From CAYNLK01 sp964398055 (GTDB lineage: Bacteria; Chloroflexota; Anaerolineae; 4572-78; J111), in NCBI GenBank assembly GCA_964398055.1, contig CAYNLK010000015.1:56228-120227 (forward strand): DNA of 64,000 nucleotides, given 5' to 3'. Positions 15,744 to 24,289 of this stretch are shown one piece after another. The position numbers and the translations under genes were made by a program. The notes beneath the pieces were generated by a model, which saw nothing but the letters and a program-made list of their open reading frames with translations, searched no databases and was not told the origin of the DNA. How positions within the stretch are numbered: the first letter of the stretch is position 1; each line of letters begins with the position of its first letter.

Positions 15744-16385
15744 TTATTCGTTTTCTGCCTCTTTTTCTTCAACCGTAATCTTGACTGTTCTGTTCTGCAA
15801 TTGGGCGCTGCCCGGCAGTTCAATAGTGAGCTGGTAACTGGTATCCCGCGACGGGCAAACTTCTTTCTGGCCAGATGGCGAGACGCTTTGCCCATCCAGC
15901 CGGACAGATACCGCCCCAACCACCCGCCACTCTAAATCCGTGCAGTCGCCTCTGGTAATGGTAGTCTCATCGGCTTCAAAGTAGATGTTGTATTGGAGGG
16001 GAATGGACGTGGGCGGGATCGAGGTGGCGGTATTGGTAGGCAGGGCCACCGGGGTGGGGGTTGGAATGGTGGTCGGAGTGGGTCTGGGGGTCGGGAGGTT
16101 GATCACGACGGTGGGCGACGGCGTTCTGGGCGGCCGTGGCGTTGAGGTGGGTACCCTGGTATTCGTCGCCGTCGGTTCGGCCGGGGTTGGCGTTTCCAGA
16201 CTGGCCGTCGGTAGGAATGATTGCCGGGTTGGGGTAGGGGTGATGGTGGGAGGGGGAGGAGTAGCGGTGGCTGTGGGTGGAACCAGGCGGTCATACGGCA
16301 ACTGTAAAACCACCAACATGCCAGCACAGGCGAGTATAACAAAACCCATTAATACACCGATGATGAGTGCTTGTTTGCGTGTCAC
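15744..16385 (-). CDS. membrane-anchored protein with Thr-Pro linker and small extracellular domain
   Basis: This protein of about 213 residues has an N-terminal membrane helix (LIIGVLMGFVILACAGMLVVL). A Thr/Pro-rich linker of roughly 90 residues follows, then a C-terminal domain of about 80 residues beginning IYFEADETTITRGDCTDLEWRV. That domain has a Cys pair (GDCTDLEW and KEVCPS) and a beta-sandwich pattern like small Ig-like domains common in Chloroflexota surface proteins. GTG 16385 is preferred over TTG 16409 because AGAGGGA lies six bases before it. The gene has no visible partner and no function can be assigned. The acidic tail ends EEKEAENE. Confidence 0.75.
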   Translation of the reverse strand: MTRKQALIIGVLMGFVILACAGMLVVLQLPYDRLVPPTATATPPPPTITPTPTRQSFLPTASLETPTPAEPTATNTRVPTSTPRPPRTPSPTVVINLPTPRPTPTTIPTPTPVALPTNTATSIPPTSIPLQYNIYFEADETTITRGDCTDLEWRVVGAVSVRLDGQSVSPSGQKEVCPSRDTSYQLTIELPGSAQLQNRTVKITVEEKEAENE

Positions 16386-16471
16386 GATAATCCCTCTTTT
16401 TTGAGCCAAACAGTCTGATTTTTTTAATTTTACTCCAAAATAGTTAAAGGGTAAACCTGTGTCGCCAAAGG

Positions 16472-16509
16472 TTGTTGTCGTCAGAATCTGAGGTATAATA
16501 AGACCTCAG
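16472..16509 (+). promoter_or_regulatory. ferritin promoter with inverted repeat over the -10 box
   Basis: TTGTTG (16472-16477) and TATAAT (16494-16499) are spaced by 16 bases. CTGAGGT (16488-16494) and ACCTCAG (16503-16509) form a 7-bp inverted repeat with an 8-base centre that encloses the -10 box. This is where a metal- or redox-responsive repressor would bind; the regulator is not identified. Confidence 0.55.
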
Positions 16510-16586
16510 TACAATTTGTTACCGCTCAAGTTACGAGTCAGTGTCGTCAAAATCATTGCCAAACATTACCGAAAGGAGTGTAAAAA

Positions 16587-17102
16587 ATGCTGCTCAAACA
16601 AACTATGATTGATGCCATCAATAAGCAGGTGGTGGAGGAATTTACCGCCTCCCTGCAATATACGGCCATCGCCCTTCATTTTGACCGGGAGACCTTGCCA
16701 GAATTGAGTAATTTTTTCCATCTACAGGCCGGTGAGGAGCACGAACACGCCATGAAACTGCTCCAATACGTCAATGAGGCCGGCGGCCAACCCCTCATCG
16801 GACCGACCAAGGAGGTCAAGAATTACTTTGAAACGGCTGAGGAGGCGGTTCAACTGGCCCTGGATCAAGAGATCAAGGTCACCGACCAGATCAATAATCT
16901 GGTCGATATTGCCATTAAAGAGAATGACCACTTAACCCGCCAATTTTTACAATGGTTTGTGATGGAGCAGTTGGAAGAGGTCTCTTCGATGTCCGACTTG
17001 CTCAATACCGTCCGGCGAGCCGGTGAAGACAACTTGCTCCTGGTTGAAGAGTTCCTGAGCCGCAACCCCCATACCGAGGCCGGCGGCGGTGAAGAAGATT
17101 AA
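16587..17102 (+). CDS. ftn: ferritin
   Basis: This 171-residue non-haem ferritin stores iron as a mineral core inside a 24-mer. Ferroxidase ligands are visible: Glu17 in VVEEFTASLQY, Glu51-x-x-His54 in AGEEHEHAMK, a Glu in DQEIKVTDQIN and Glu residues in VMEQLEEVSSM. Four-helix spacing and length are normal for bacterial FtnA. ATG 16587 follows GAAAGGAG at 16570-16577. The C-terminal tail is Gly/Glu-rich. The gene is preceded by a promoter with an operator-like repeat, and converges with the glycosyltransferase gene eight bases beyond its stop. Confidence 0.95.
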   Translation: MLLKQTMIDAINKQVVEEFTASLQYTAIALHFDRETLPELSNFFHLQAGEEHEHAMKLLQYVNEAGGQPLIGPTKEVKNYFETAEEAVQLALDQEIKVTDQINNLVDIAIKENDHLTRQFLQWFVMEQLEEVSSMSDLLNTVRRAGEDNLLLVEEFLSRNPHTEAGGGEED

Positions 17103-17109
17103 GTACCGG

Positions 17110-18390
17110 CTATATGGGCGAATAGGTGTGCCAGCGGATTTTAAGATAACGGCGAGCATCCTCAAACTCGACGGCCTGGGCGGCGACGGTCCCTTCACGC
17201 CCCACCAGAGCCAGGCCGGCGATTTCCTGTTTGAAGGCAGCCAATCGCCCTTGATACAGGGGGAACAATGATTTTACAACCTGATAGGGGTCGCAGTCGC
17301 CCCGGTTAAAGACCACGGCAAAATCATAAATCACCCTGGCCCACAGATCAGCCGGTAGATAAAATTGATCCGGCGGAAGCACGGCGAGGGTTTCGATCAG
17401 AGCCAGATTGTCGGGCATTAGAATACGCTGCCACAAAGCCCGATATTCGATCCAGCCCAGGGCCAGCTCATCGAGCAGCGGCGTCAAATCTTCCTCCAGG
17501 GCGGGTTCCGAGCTGGCTGCCAGGGCAAATTCAGTCGAGGTGGTGAAGGAGTGGAAATCGGTCACGTCACTCCACTGATCCTGGTAAGCGTATAGCTGGT
17601 TCAACAGCACGCTGACTACATTCTGAAATTGAGCTTTGAAAATAGCCCCGCTTTGAACGGCTTGGTGGGCGGCCTGGGGATGGAACAAACGGGTTTGCTT
17701 CTTACCCAGGGCTGATTGGGCCACGCGCCACTGGCCCAAAACCGCATACGTCGTCAGCCAGGGCGATAAACCCCACTGGGCCACCTCGGTTTCCCAAACG
17801 TCCTCATCCAGAATCGCTCCGGCCAGGCCGGGCGATAGAGCGAAATCGGGCGCAGCCGGGTGGCGCACGCTTTGGCCCCACAAGGCCCGAAATAGCGGAT
17901 AAACAATCAAGTCACTCAGTCCACCGCCGGGCAGGGACCATTGATACCGCGGGACGACCAGGTCTGCTTTATTTTTCAAAACCAGGTGGGCCAGCCCGGC
18001 AATCCAATTGGACGTCATCGACTGAGTGTGACTATCCAAAATGATAATGGCTTTGGCATCCAGGGCCAGGGCCGCATCCAGCAGCGCGGCAGTGGCGCTG
18101 CCTTGCCCCAGCAGTCCCTCGTACCGGCCGGTGATAATGGCGCTATCATGCCCATTCTTAAACGTCTGTGAGGCTACCGCCCGGCGAGTGGTTGAAGCCA
18201 AACCGGCATCGGCGTTGATGAGCACCGTGCGCAGGTCAGGATAGTATTGATGCACCCCTTCCAGGGCTACTCGCGCTACCTGCGCAGCCGTGACAGGATT
18301 CTTGTAGGTGGGCAAACCAATGACCAGGTCGGCCTGGCCGATCTTCTTCAGTTGGCGTTGAACGCCAGGGCGCATTACGGAATAATACAT
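17110..18390 (-). CDS. glycosyltransferase related to mannosylglycerate/glucosylglycerate synthases
   Basis: This 426-residue GT-A type enzyme starts with QADLVIGLPTYKNPVTAAQVARVALEG and has INADAGLAS. IIILDSHT is in the place of the DxD region. LVVPRYQ is followed by IVYPLFRALWGQSVRHPAAPDFALS, which resembles the APxY...YPLxRALYG...QPxGGDF block of glucosyl/mannosylglycerate synthases. The following gene (same strand, upstream) is a glycerate 2-kinase, which supports a glycerate-linked role such as compatible solute synthesis. That link is inference, and the canonical GGDF is replaced by APDF. ATG 18390 lacks a clear ribosome binding site; Met at 18375 is an alternative. Confidence 0.72.
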   Translation of the reverse strand: MYYSVMRPGVQRQLKKIGQADLVIGLPTYKNPVTAAQVARVALEGVHQYYPDLRTVLINADAGLASTTRRAVASQTFKNGHDSAIITGRYEGLLGQGSATAALLDAALALDAKAIIILDSHTQSMTSNWIAGLAHLVLKNKADLVVPRYQWSLPGGGLSDLIVYPLFRALWGQSVRHPAAPDFALSPGLAGAILDEDVWETEVAQWGLSPWLTTYAVLGQWRVAQSALGKKQTRLFHPQAAHQAVQSGAIFKAQFQNVVSVLLNQLYAYQDQWSDVTDFHSFTTSTEFALAASSEPALEEDLTPLLDELALGWIEYRALWQRILMPDNLALIETLAVLPPDQFYLPADLWARVIYDFAVVFNRGDCDPYQVVKSLFPLYQGRLAAFKQEIAGLALVGREGTVAAQAVEFEDARRYLKIRWHTYSPI

Positions 18391-18395
18391 GGACT

Positions 18396-18429
18396 AATTG
18401 TGAATTATGAATTGTAAATTGTGAATAAC
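18396..18429. repeat. AATTGTGAATTATGAA-type words
   Basis: Four imperfect copies of the nonamer-like word AATTGTGAA occupy the gap between the glycosyltransferase and the glycerate kinase. A second word family (ATTTGCC) follows at 18471-18490. Confidence 0.65.
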
Positions 18430-18492
18430 CTCACTCTATGACGATGGACAAATGGTCCACAAAACTAAAAACATTTGCCATTTGCCATTTGT

Positions 18493-19827
18493 TTACCAGG
18501 CAAAAATCAAGATTAAGTCGTTGACATTGGTTTGAGTGGGACCGGTGATAATCAGGTCATCCAGTTCCCTGAAGAAATTATACGCATCATTACGGTTCAA
18601 ATAGTTGGCGGCATCCATACCCCTAGCCAGCGCCCGGCTGATAGTTGCGCCGTCGGCAAAGGCGCCGGCCGCGTCAGTAGGGCCGTCGCTGCCGTCGGTC
18701 CCCAGGGCCACCACCAGGGCGTCGCCCCAACCGTCCAAGGCAATAGCCGCGGCCAGGGCCAGTTCCTGATTACGCCCGCCCCGACCATCCCCTCTGAGCG
18801 TAACCGTAGTCTCACCCCCCAGCACCAGGCAGGCGGGTCGTTTCAGCGCTCCTTCAGCCCGAATCAACCCCTTGGCCAGGCCGGCGACCACCTTGCCCAC
18901 CTCGCGGGCTTCACCCTCGATGAAAGTAGTCAGTAATTGGGCCTGCAAACCGGCAGCCTGGGCAGCCTGCACCGCCGCCTGCCCGGCAAGACGATTGCTG
19001 CCGATAATGGCGTGATGGACTCGCTCAAAGATGGGATCTCCCGGTTTGGGGGTGTCGGCTATTTCACCGTTGCGGCCAGCTAACAGCCGCTGCCGGACGG
19101 CTGCCGGAAGTTTGTCTTGAAGTTGATATTGCTCAACAATAGCCCAGGCATCCGCAAAGGTGGTGGGATCGGGCGCCGTTGGGCCGGACGCAATGACCGG
19201 CAAGGGATCGCCGACCACATCCGAAAGAATGAGCGTGTAGACGGTCGCCGGGGCGGCAATTTCGGCCAGCCGCCCCCCTTTCACCGCGGATAGATGCTTA
19301 CGAATAGTGTTGAATTCATTAATATTTGCGCCTGCAGCCAACAGACTGGCGGTAGTGGCCTGCAGGTCGGCCAGGGTAATACCTTCGACCGGCAACGTTA
19401 ACAGGGCTGAGCCGCCGCCGGAGAGGAGACAAAGGACGGCGTCGTCCGGGGATGTATCGGCCAATAGATTAACGATCTCCTGGGCGGCGGCCAGGCCGGC
19501 TTCGTCGGGCATGGGATGACCGGCCTCACTAATTGTAAATGGTGAATGGTGAATGGTAAATGGTGAATTAGGCTCGATGTGGCCGTATTTGACCACAACT
19601 CGACCGGCTGAAATCTTATCGCCGAAAATTTCGGCAACAGCGGCGGCCATCGGCGCGCCGGCTTTGCCGGCCCCTACCACGATGACTCGACCCGGTGTGG
19701 CCTGAATTTGGGCCACCAGGTCGGAATTACGATTAAGATAATTCTTAACGGCCTGGGCCGGGTCAACCGCCCGGAGGGCAAAGCGGATTATCTGCCAGGC
19801 CAGTTGGCGTTGCTCAGAGTTGGTCAT
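18493..19827 (-). CDS. glycerate 2-kinase (GckA/MOFRL family)
   Basis: This 444-residue enzyme phosphorylates D-glycerate to 2-phosphoglycerate. It has the GckA order: VIVVGAGKAGAPMAAAV, LLSGGGSALLTLP, NTIRKHLSAVKGGRLA, then the C-terminal MOFRL domain with GGETTVTLRGDGRGGRNQELAL and GTDGSDGPTDAAGA. ATG 19827 is chosen because upstream sequence belongs to the neighbouring lipoprotein gene and does not match the family. A stretch at about residues 88-97 (NSPFTIHHSPFTI) is translated from an AATTGTAAATGG-type repeat and lies just before the conserved AGHPMPDEAG, so the repeat has expanded a surface loop without breaking the frame. It neighbours a glycerate-type glycosyltransferase. Confidence 0.92.
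   Translation of the reverse strand: MTNSEQRQLAWQIIRFALRAVDPAQAVKNYLNRNSDLVAQIQATPGRVIVVGAGKAGAPMAAAVAEIFGDKISAGRVVVKYGHIEPNSPFTIHHSPFTISEAGHPMPDEAGLAAAQEIVNLLADTSPDDAVLCLLSGGGSALLTLPVEGITLADLQATTASLLAAGANINEFNTIRKHLSAVKGGRLAEIAAPATVYTLILSDVVGDPLPVIASGPTAPDPTTFADAWAIVEQYQLQDKLPAAVRQRLLAGRNGEIADTPKPGDPIFERVHHAIIGSNRLAGQAAVQAAQAAGLQAQLLTTFIEGEAREVGKVVAGLAKGLIRAEGALKRPACLVLGGETTVTLRGDGRGGRNQELALAAAIALDGWGDALVVALGTDGSDGPTDAAGAFADGATISRALARGMDAANYLNRNDAYNFFRELDDLIITGPTQTNVNDLILIFAW
19531..19571. repeat. AATTGTAAATGGTGAATGG repeat inside glycerate kinase
   Basis: Four copies of a 9-10 base word (AATGGTGA) lie in frame within the glycerate kinase gene. The word belongs to the same family as intergenic repeats at 18396-18429, 61903-61936 and 62325-62361. 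Confidence 0.75.
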
Positions 19828-19837
19828 AGGTATTTGC

Positions 19838-21205
19838 TCACGGTAGGGTGAAGGCATCAATGGCGGTAGCGGTAGCTTGCTCTGGAGTGGCTTCATCATT
19901 GATGACCTGTTGGACGGCCTGCTGCAGAATCCGTCCGATCTGATCATAACCCGCAAAACGGGGATGGGGTCGGGCCGTATTGAGTTGTTCGGCCAGGAAT
20001 TTCCAATAAGGATCATCTCCACCCAACTGCTGGTAAGCCGTATCTCTGGTTGGAATAGAGTTGTTGATCCTGTTCCAGGTGGCGTTATTGTTGGTTGAGA
20101 GAAACCAGGCCATCAAATTAAGGGCAGCCTTTTGGCGAGCCGGATCAGCCGTAACCAGCACTAACGCCCAGCCATTGGTAATCGCTACTGGAGTATTGCG
20201 GGCATCTCGCACCGAGATGGGGGCATACATCGAGTTGTTGAGCAGGTCACGATCGGTTAAATATTGTTTAACGCTAATTTGAGTGAGACCGGCCTGGCCC
20301 AGCAGGTAAGTTGGCCACAGTTCTTCGACGGTGGCTGCTTCCAGAATTGAAGCATTGACAATATCGTTTTGAACGGCTTGGTGATAAAATTCCAAAACAG
20401 CGCGTAAGGCACCTTCATCGATCTTGGGAGCGTCCCGGTCATCCAGAAAAGTCCCCCCGGCCGAAAAATATTGGGCCAGGGTATGGTCGTTGACCAGGCC
20501 GTTGATACCCTTGGCCGGAAAGAGATATTGGGTGCTGCTGCTCAAAACGTCGGTCCAGAGCAGGGGGGGAGCGGTAAAAACCGCGGTATTGTAAACCTGG
20601 TGCTCCATCTCCAGACCGAGGGGCACAGCAACCAACCTGTCTGAAACGGTGCCAATGCGACGGGCGGCCGGCAGCAGGTCCTGCACAATTGACCGGTCCA
20701 GCCGGCCATCGAGCGGTTGAATTAAGCCTTCACTAAAAGCCTGGGGCAGGTCGGTTGCGTTCATCACGGCCACATCGGGCAGCACGGTGGGGGCCACATT
20801 TTTGGTAGTCCGCAAAAAGTCTACAATACCCCCTTTGCCCGTGGCTTTCTTCAGCTGAAGCTCGACATCGACATCCGGATTGGCTCGTTCAAAAGCGCGC
20901 AGGCTGTTGCCGATAAAAGTTCCGGCTTCGCCCTCGGCCTCAGGCGAAATCGGCTCGATGGTCCAGAAGGTCAATTTGAGCGGCATGCCTTCCGGAGTGG
21001 CAGTCACCGTCACCGTTGGGCTGGCTCTACTCACCGGCGTTTGGTCGGGCGGGGTCGTTGGGGTGGCCTCAGCCTCCGGGGGGGATGTATCCGGCTCAAG
21101 CTCCGTGGTTGAAGTTCGGCAACCGCCCCCGGCAATGAGCAGCACTGCGACGATGAACAGAGTCATCAAGCCTATGCGAGTGGTTAGATAATTGTAAGCA
21201 ATCAT
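19838..21205 (-). CDS. extracellular solute-binding lipoprotein (sugar-type ABC transporter, family 1)
   Basis: This 455-residue protein has a lipoprotein signal: a hydrophobic stretch, then LLIAGGGC with Cys29 as the lipidated residue, and an acidic Thr/Pro linker to about residue 75. The mature part, beginning LKLTFWTIEPISPEAEGEAG, has the MalE-like fold features AFERANPDVDVELQ, LPDVAVMNATDLP and ITNGWALVLVTADPARQKAALNLMAWFLS. No permease or ATPase genes are adjacent, so it is an orphan component or uses a shared permease. Its stop is 10 bases before the glycerate kinase ATG, suggesting an operon. ATG 21205 follows AGGATACGAT. Confidence 0.88.
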   Translation of the reverse strand: MIAYNYLTTRIGLMTLFIVAVLLIAGGGCRTSTTELEPDTSPPEAEATPTTPPDQTPVSRASPTVTVTATPEGMPLKLTFWTIEPISPEAEGEAGTFIGNSLRAFERANPDVDVELQLKKATGKGGIVDFLRTTKNVAPTVLPDVAVMNATDLPQAFSEGLIQPLDGRLDRSIVQDLLPAARRIGTVSDRLVAVPLGLEMEHQVYNTAVFTAPPLLWTDVLSSSTQYLFPAKGINGLVNDHTLAQYFSAGGTFLDDRDAPKIDEGALRAVLEFYHQAVQNDIVNASILEAATVEELWPTYLLGQAGLTQISVKQYLTDRDLLNNSMYAPISVRDARNTPVAITNGWALVLVTADPARQKAALNLMAWFLSTNNNATWNRINNSIPTRDTAYQQLGGDDPYWKFLAEQLNTARPHPRFAGYDQIGRILQQAVQQVINDEATPEQATATAIDAFTLP

Positions 21206-21264
21206 ATCGTATCCTGACTTCAGAAAGTAACAGTGCTATTATACCATGAACTAAATTCAGTTGC

Positions 21265-21293
21265 TTGCTCATTCTGAGGGGTTTTGTTAGAAT
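21265..21293 (+). promoter_or_regulatory. promoter of apt
   Basis: TTGCTC (21265-21270) and TAGAAT (21288-21293) are spaced by 17 bases, with a start expected near 21300. A second match, CTGACT (21214) and TATTAT (21237), lies upstream. Confidence 0.5.
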
Positions 21294-21340
21294 TCGGACA
21301 CCTGAAATCAAGTATGGCACTACCGTGCAGGAGAAAATCT

Positions 21341-21859
21341 ATGGAGCTGGCAAGGGTAATTCGCAATGTGCCGGATTTTCCGGTAAAGGGTATTCTTTTC
21401 TACGACATCACGACGATGTTAAAGGAAGCAGAAGCCTTTAGAGACAGCATCGATCAGTTGGTGAGCTTTTACCAGGGCCGGGAGATCGACGTGGTCGTTG
21501 GCGTGGAGTCGCGGGGCTTCATTTTTGGCGCGCCTCTGGCCTACCGCCTAGACGCCGGCTTTGTGCCGGTGCGCAAGCCGGGTAAGTTGCCGGCCGAAAC
21601 GCTGGCCGAAAGCTATGAGCTGGAGTATGGCACCAATACGCTGGAGATGCATGTGGATGCTATCCAACCGGGACAGAAGGTGTTGGTGATCGATGACCTG
21701 CTGGCCACAGGTGGAACAGCCAAAGCCACATGCCGTCTGGTAGAACGATTAGGCGGTGAGGTAGTTAGCGTGGCTTTTGTGATTGAATTGAACTTCTTAA
21801 AGGGGCGCGAGCAGCTACAGGGTTATGAGGTGTTCTCTTTGCTTCAGTATGACGAGTAG
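21341..21859 (+). CDS. apt: adenine phosphoribosyltransferase
   Basis: This 172-residue enzyme salvages adenine to AMP with PRPP. The start is ATG 21341, eight bases after AGGAG (21329-21333); a longer frame from 21284 would add residues outside the family. It begins MELARVIRNVPDFPVKGILFYDITTML, has VVGVESRGFIFGAPLAYRL and the PRPP loop VLVIDDLLATGGTA. Length is normal. The stop is followed by a GTAGCAAGTAGCAGG-type repeat before the convergent glgB gene. Confidence 0.96.
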   Translation: MELARVIRNVPDFPVKGILFYDITTMLKEAEAFRDSIDQLVSFYQGREIDVVVGVESRGFIFGAPLAYRLDAGFVPVRKPGKLPAETLAESYELEYGTNTLEMHVDAIQPGQKVLVIDDLLATGGTAKATCRLVERLGGEVVSVAFVIELNFLKGREQLQGYEVFSLLQYDE

Positions 21860-21865
21860 GAGGAT

Positions 21866-21950
21866 AGGTAGCAAGTAGCAGGTCGCAGGTTGCAAGTCTC
21901 AGATTGATTGCTGCCTGCAACTTTGTAACCTGCCACCTGCCTGACTTGCT
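21866..21950. repeat. GTAGCAAGTAGCAGGTTGC-type words, both orientations
   Basis: Copies of GTAGCAAGTAGCAGG and GCAGGTTGCAAG are followed by complementary GCCTGCAAC and CCTGCCACCTGCC words, forming a loose inverted repeat between apt and glgB. A relative at 38524-38563 supplies the C terminus of yvcK. Confidence 0.65.
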
Positions 21951-23875
21951 TATTTTTGCAGCTTGAGCATAAGCGTAGCCAACGGCGGCAAAGTGAGTGA
22001 CAGGGACTGGGCATGGCCGTGGGCAGAGATATCTTCCGTAGGCCGCCCGCCCTCATTACCCATGTTGGTGCCCCAATAGATCTCAGAGTCGCTGTTGAGA
22101 ATTTCCCGATAATAGCCAGGTTTGGGCACACCAAGCCGGTAGTTGTGGCGCGGCACCGGCGTAAAATTACTGACCACCACAATAAAATCATCGCTAGATT
22201 TGGCATTGCGGATAAAGGAAAAAACGCTGTTGTCGCTGTCGTTGGCGTCGATCCAGGCAAAGCCGGTCCACTCGAAATCATCCTCGTACAGTGCCGGCTC
22301 GCTCTGGTAGAGCCGGTTCAGATCTTTGACAAAGCGCTGCACGCCCTGATGGTTGGGCGCTTGCAGGGCAACCCACTCCAGGCTGATATTAAAATTCCAC
22401 TCCTGCCATTGGGCAAATTCGCCGCCCATGAAGAGAAGTTTCTTGCCGGGATGGCCCCACATAAAGCCGTAATAAGCCCGTAAATTAGCAAATTTTTGCC
22501 ACTCATCCCCCGACATTTTGTTCAGCAGTGAGCCTTTGCCATGCACCACTTCATCGTGGGAGAGCGGCAGGATAAAATTCTCGTTGAAGGCGTACAGCAA
22601 GCTAAAGGTCATATCATTGTGGTGATATTTGCGATAGATTGGCTCGCGACTCATATAGTTCAGGGTGTCGTGCATCCAGCCCATATTCCATTTGAGGCTG
22701 AAACCCAAACCACCCATATAGGTTGGCCGTGAGACCATCGGCCAGGCGGTCGACTCTTCGGCCACGGTCAGCACACCGGGGAAAACACCGTGAACAACCT
22801 CGTTCATTTTGCGCAAAAAGCTGATAGCCGCCAGATTTTCCCGGCCGCCATACTCATTCGGCAACCACTCACCCTCCTGGCGGGAATAATCCAGGTAGAG
22901 CATCGAGGCCACCGCATCCACCCGCAACCCATCAAAATGATATTTGTCGACCCAGAATAAGGCATTAGAGATAAGGAAGGCGCGCACCTCGTTACGGCCA
23001 TAATTAAAAATCAACGTACCCCAGTCTTGATGTTCACCCTGGCGCGGGTCGGCGTGGGAATAGAGGTGAGTGCCGTCAAAATAGTTGAGGCCAGAGCCAT
23101 CTTTGGGGAAGTGGGCCGGCACCCAATCCAGCAGCACCCCGATATTATTTTGGTGGCACTGGTCAACAAAGTACATCAAATCCTCGGGTGGGCCAAAGCG
23201 GCTGGTGGGAGCGAAGAAACCGAGCACCTGATAGCCCCAGGAGGCATCGAGCGGGTGTTCGGCGACCGGCATCAACTCGATGTGGCTGAAGCCCATTTCC
23301 TTGACGTAGGGAATTAACTCCTCGGCCAGTTCGCGATAGGTTAAATAGCGCGTGCCCCATTCCGGGTCCGGTTTTTTGCGCCAGGAGCCGAGATGGAGTT
23401 CATAGATAGCCATAGGCCGCTCAAAGCCCTGCTTTTCGGCCCGATGACCGACCCACTCCTGATCACTCCACTGATACCGATCCAGATTGACCACCACCGA
23501 GGCCGTTTTGGGCCGCTGTTCCATGGCAAAGCCGTACGGGTCGGCTTTGTCAAAGCTCTGACCACTTTTGGTGACAATACGGAATTTATAGACCGTATAT
23601 TCCGGCAAGCCAGGCACAAACAGCGTCCAAACGCCGCTGTCGCTGGAGTTGAGCGGGTGACTTTCACCGTGCCAATTATTGAACTCACCCATCAGATACA
23701 CCTGGCGAGCATTGGGCGCCCAAACAGCAAAATGGACACCCTCAACACCGTTTAATTCAATGAGATGGGCCCCCATTTTTTCGTAGGCGCGCTCGTGAGT
23801 CCCCTCAGCCAGCAGGTATTTATCAAAATCAGTGATCCACGTCCCGGCAGTCGCTTCAGTTTTTTTCCCACTCAT
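21950..23875 (-). CDS. glgB: 1,4-alpha-glucan branching enzyme
   Basis: This 641-residue GH13 enzyme makes alpha-1,6 branches in glycogen. Residues about 25-115 are the CBM48 domain (GVEGVHFAVWAPNARQVYLMGEFNNW), followed by the barrel with the nucleophile region FDGLRVDAVASMLYLDYSR, the general acid in TVAEESTAWP and LSHDEVVHGKGSL. The all-beta C-terminal domain ends SLTLPPLATLMLKL. ATG 23875 lies seven bases after GGAG; a GTG one codon earlier is too close. glgA is about 16 kb away on the same strand, so the glycogen genes are dispersed. Confidence 0.95.
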   Translation of the reverse strand: MSGKKTEATAGTWITDFDKYLLAEGTHERAYEKMGAHLIELNGVEGVHFAVWAPNARQVYLMGEFNNWHGESHPLNSSDSGVWTLFVPGLPEYTVYKFRIVTKSGQSFDKADPYGFAMEQRPKTASVVVNLDRYQWSDQEWVGHRAEKQGFERPMAIYELHLGSWRKKPDPEWGTRYLTYRELAEELIPYVKEMGFSHIELMPVAEHPLDASWGYQVLGFFAPTSRFGPPEDLMYFVDQCHQNNIGVLLDWVPAHFPKDGSGLNYFDGTHLYSHADPRQGEHQDWGTLIFNYGRNEVRAFLISNALFWVDKYHFDGLRVDAVASMLYLDYSRQEGEWLPNEYGGRENLAAISFLRKMNEVVHGVFPGVLTVAEESTAWPMVSRPTYMGGLGFSLKWNMGWMHDTLNYMSREPIYRKYHHNDMTFSLLYAFNENFILPLSHDEVVHGKGSLLNKMSGDEWQKFANLRAYYGFMWGHPGKKLLFMGGEFAQWQEWNFNISLEWVALQAPNHQGVQRFVKDLNRLYQSEPALYEDDFEWTGFAWIDANDSDNSVFSFIRNAKSSDDFIVVVSNFTPVPRHNYRLGVPKPGYYREILNSDSEIYWGTNMGNEGGRPTEDISAHGHAQSLSLTLPPLATLMLKLQK

Positions 23876-24289
23876 CACTTTTCTCCATTATCTTTGAACT
23901 ATCACTGCCTCAGGCGGCAGGCAGCCAGCAGATTGCTAAAAAGTTGTTGATGTAAAACTATATTAACACATCCGTAACTCAGGGTCAATTCATGTGAGGC
24001 TCAAACCGAATTAGCAACTATGCAGGTGACTGATGCTGCAATCTCAATATCGGTATCTGCCTGAATTGTGGCTTTGATTTGCCACAAAACAAAATCCGAG
24101 TACAATAGGCCACCTTGAGTAAGCGAATGCCCTTAGTTGTTTGCATTACAGCGTAGGGTTGGCGTAGGCTAAATCGCTTACTAATTGTTGCCAAAACGTA
24201 GGCTAGTGTGCTATAATGGCAAAAATCACAAGCAGTTGTTAACTAATTCTGGGAACATTTGTTGACAACCCCTGGTGAAGGAGGGCGTG
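23876..24289. other. 414-base divergent intergenic region
   Basis: The region between divergent glgB and the small membrane protein gene holds a good promoter at 24188-24217 and the AAGGAGG site at 24278-24284. The remainder contains no coding frame, repeat or hairpin that I can support. Confidence 0.5.
24188..24217 (+). promoter_or_regulatory. promoter for the small membrane protein gene
   Basis: TTGCCA (24188-24193) and a perfect TATAAT (24212-24217) are separated by 18 bases. The start is expected near 24224, leaving a 66-base leader. Confidence 0.65.
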
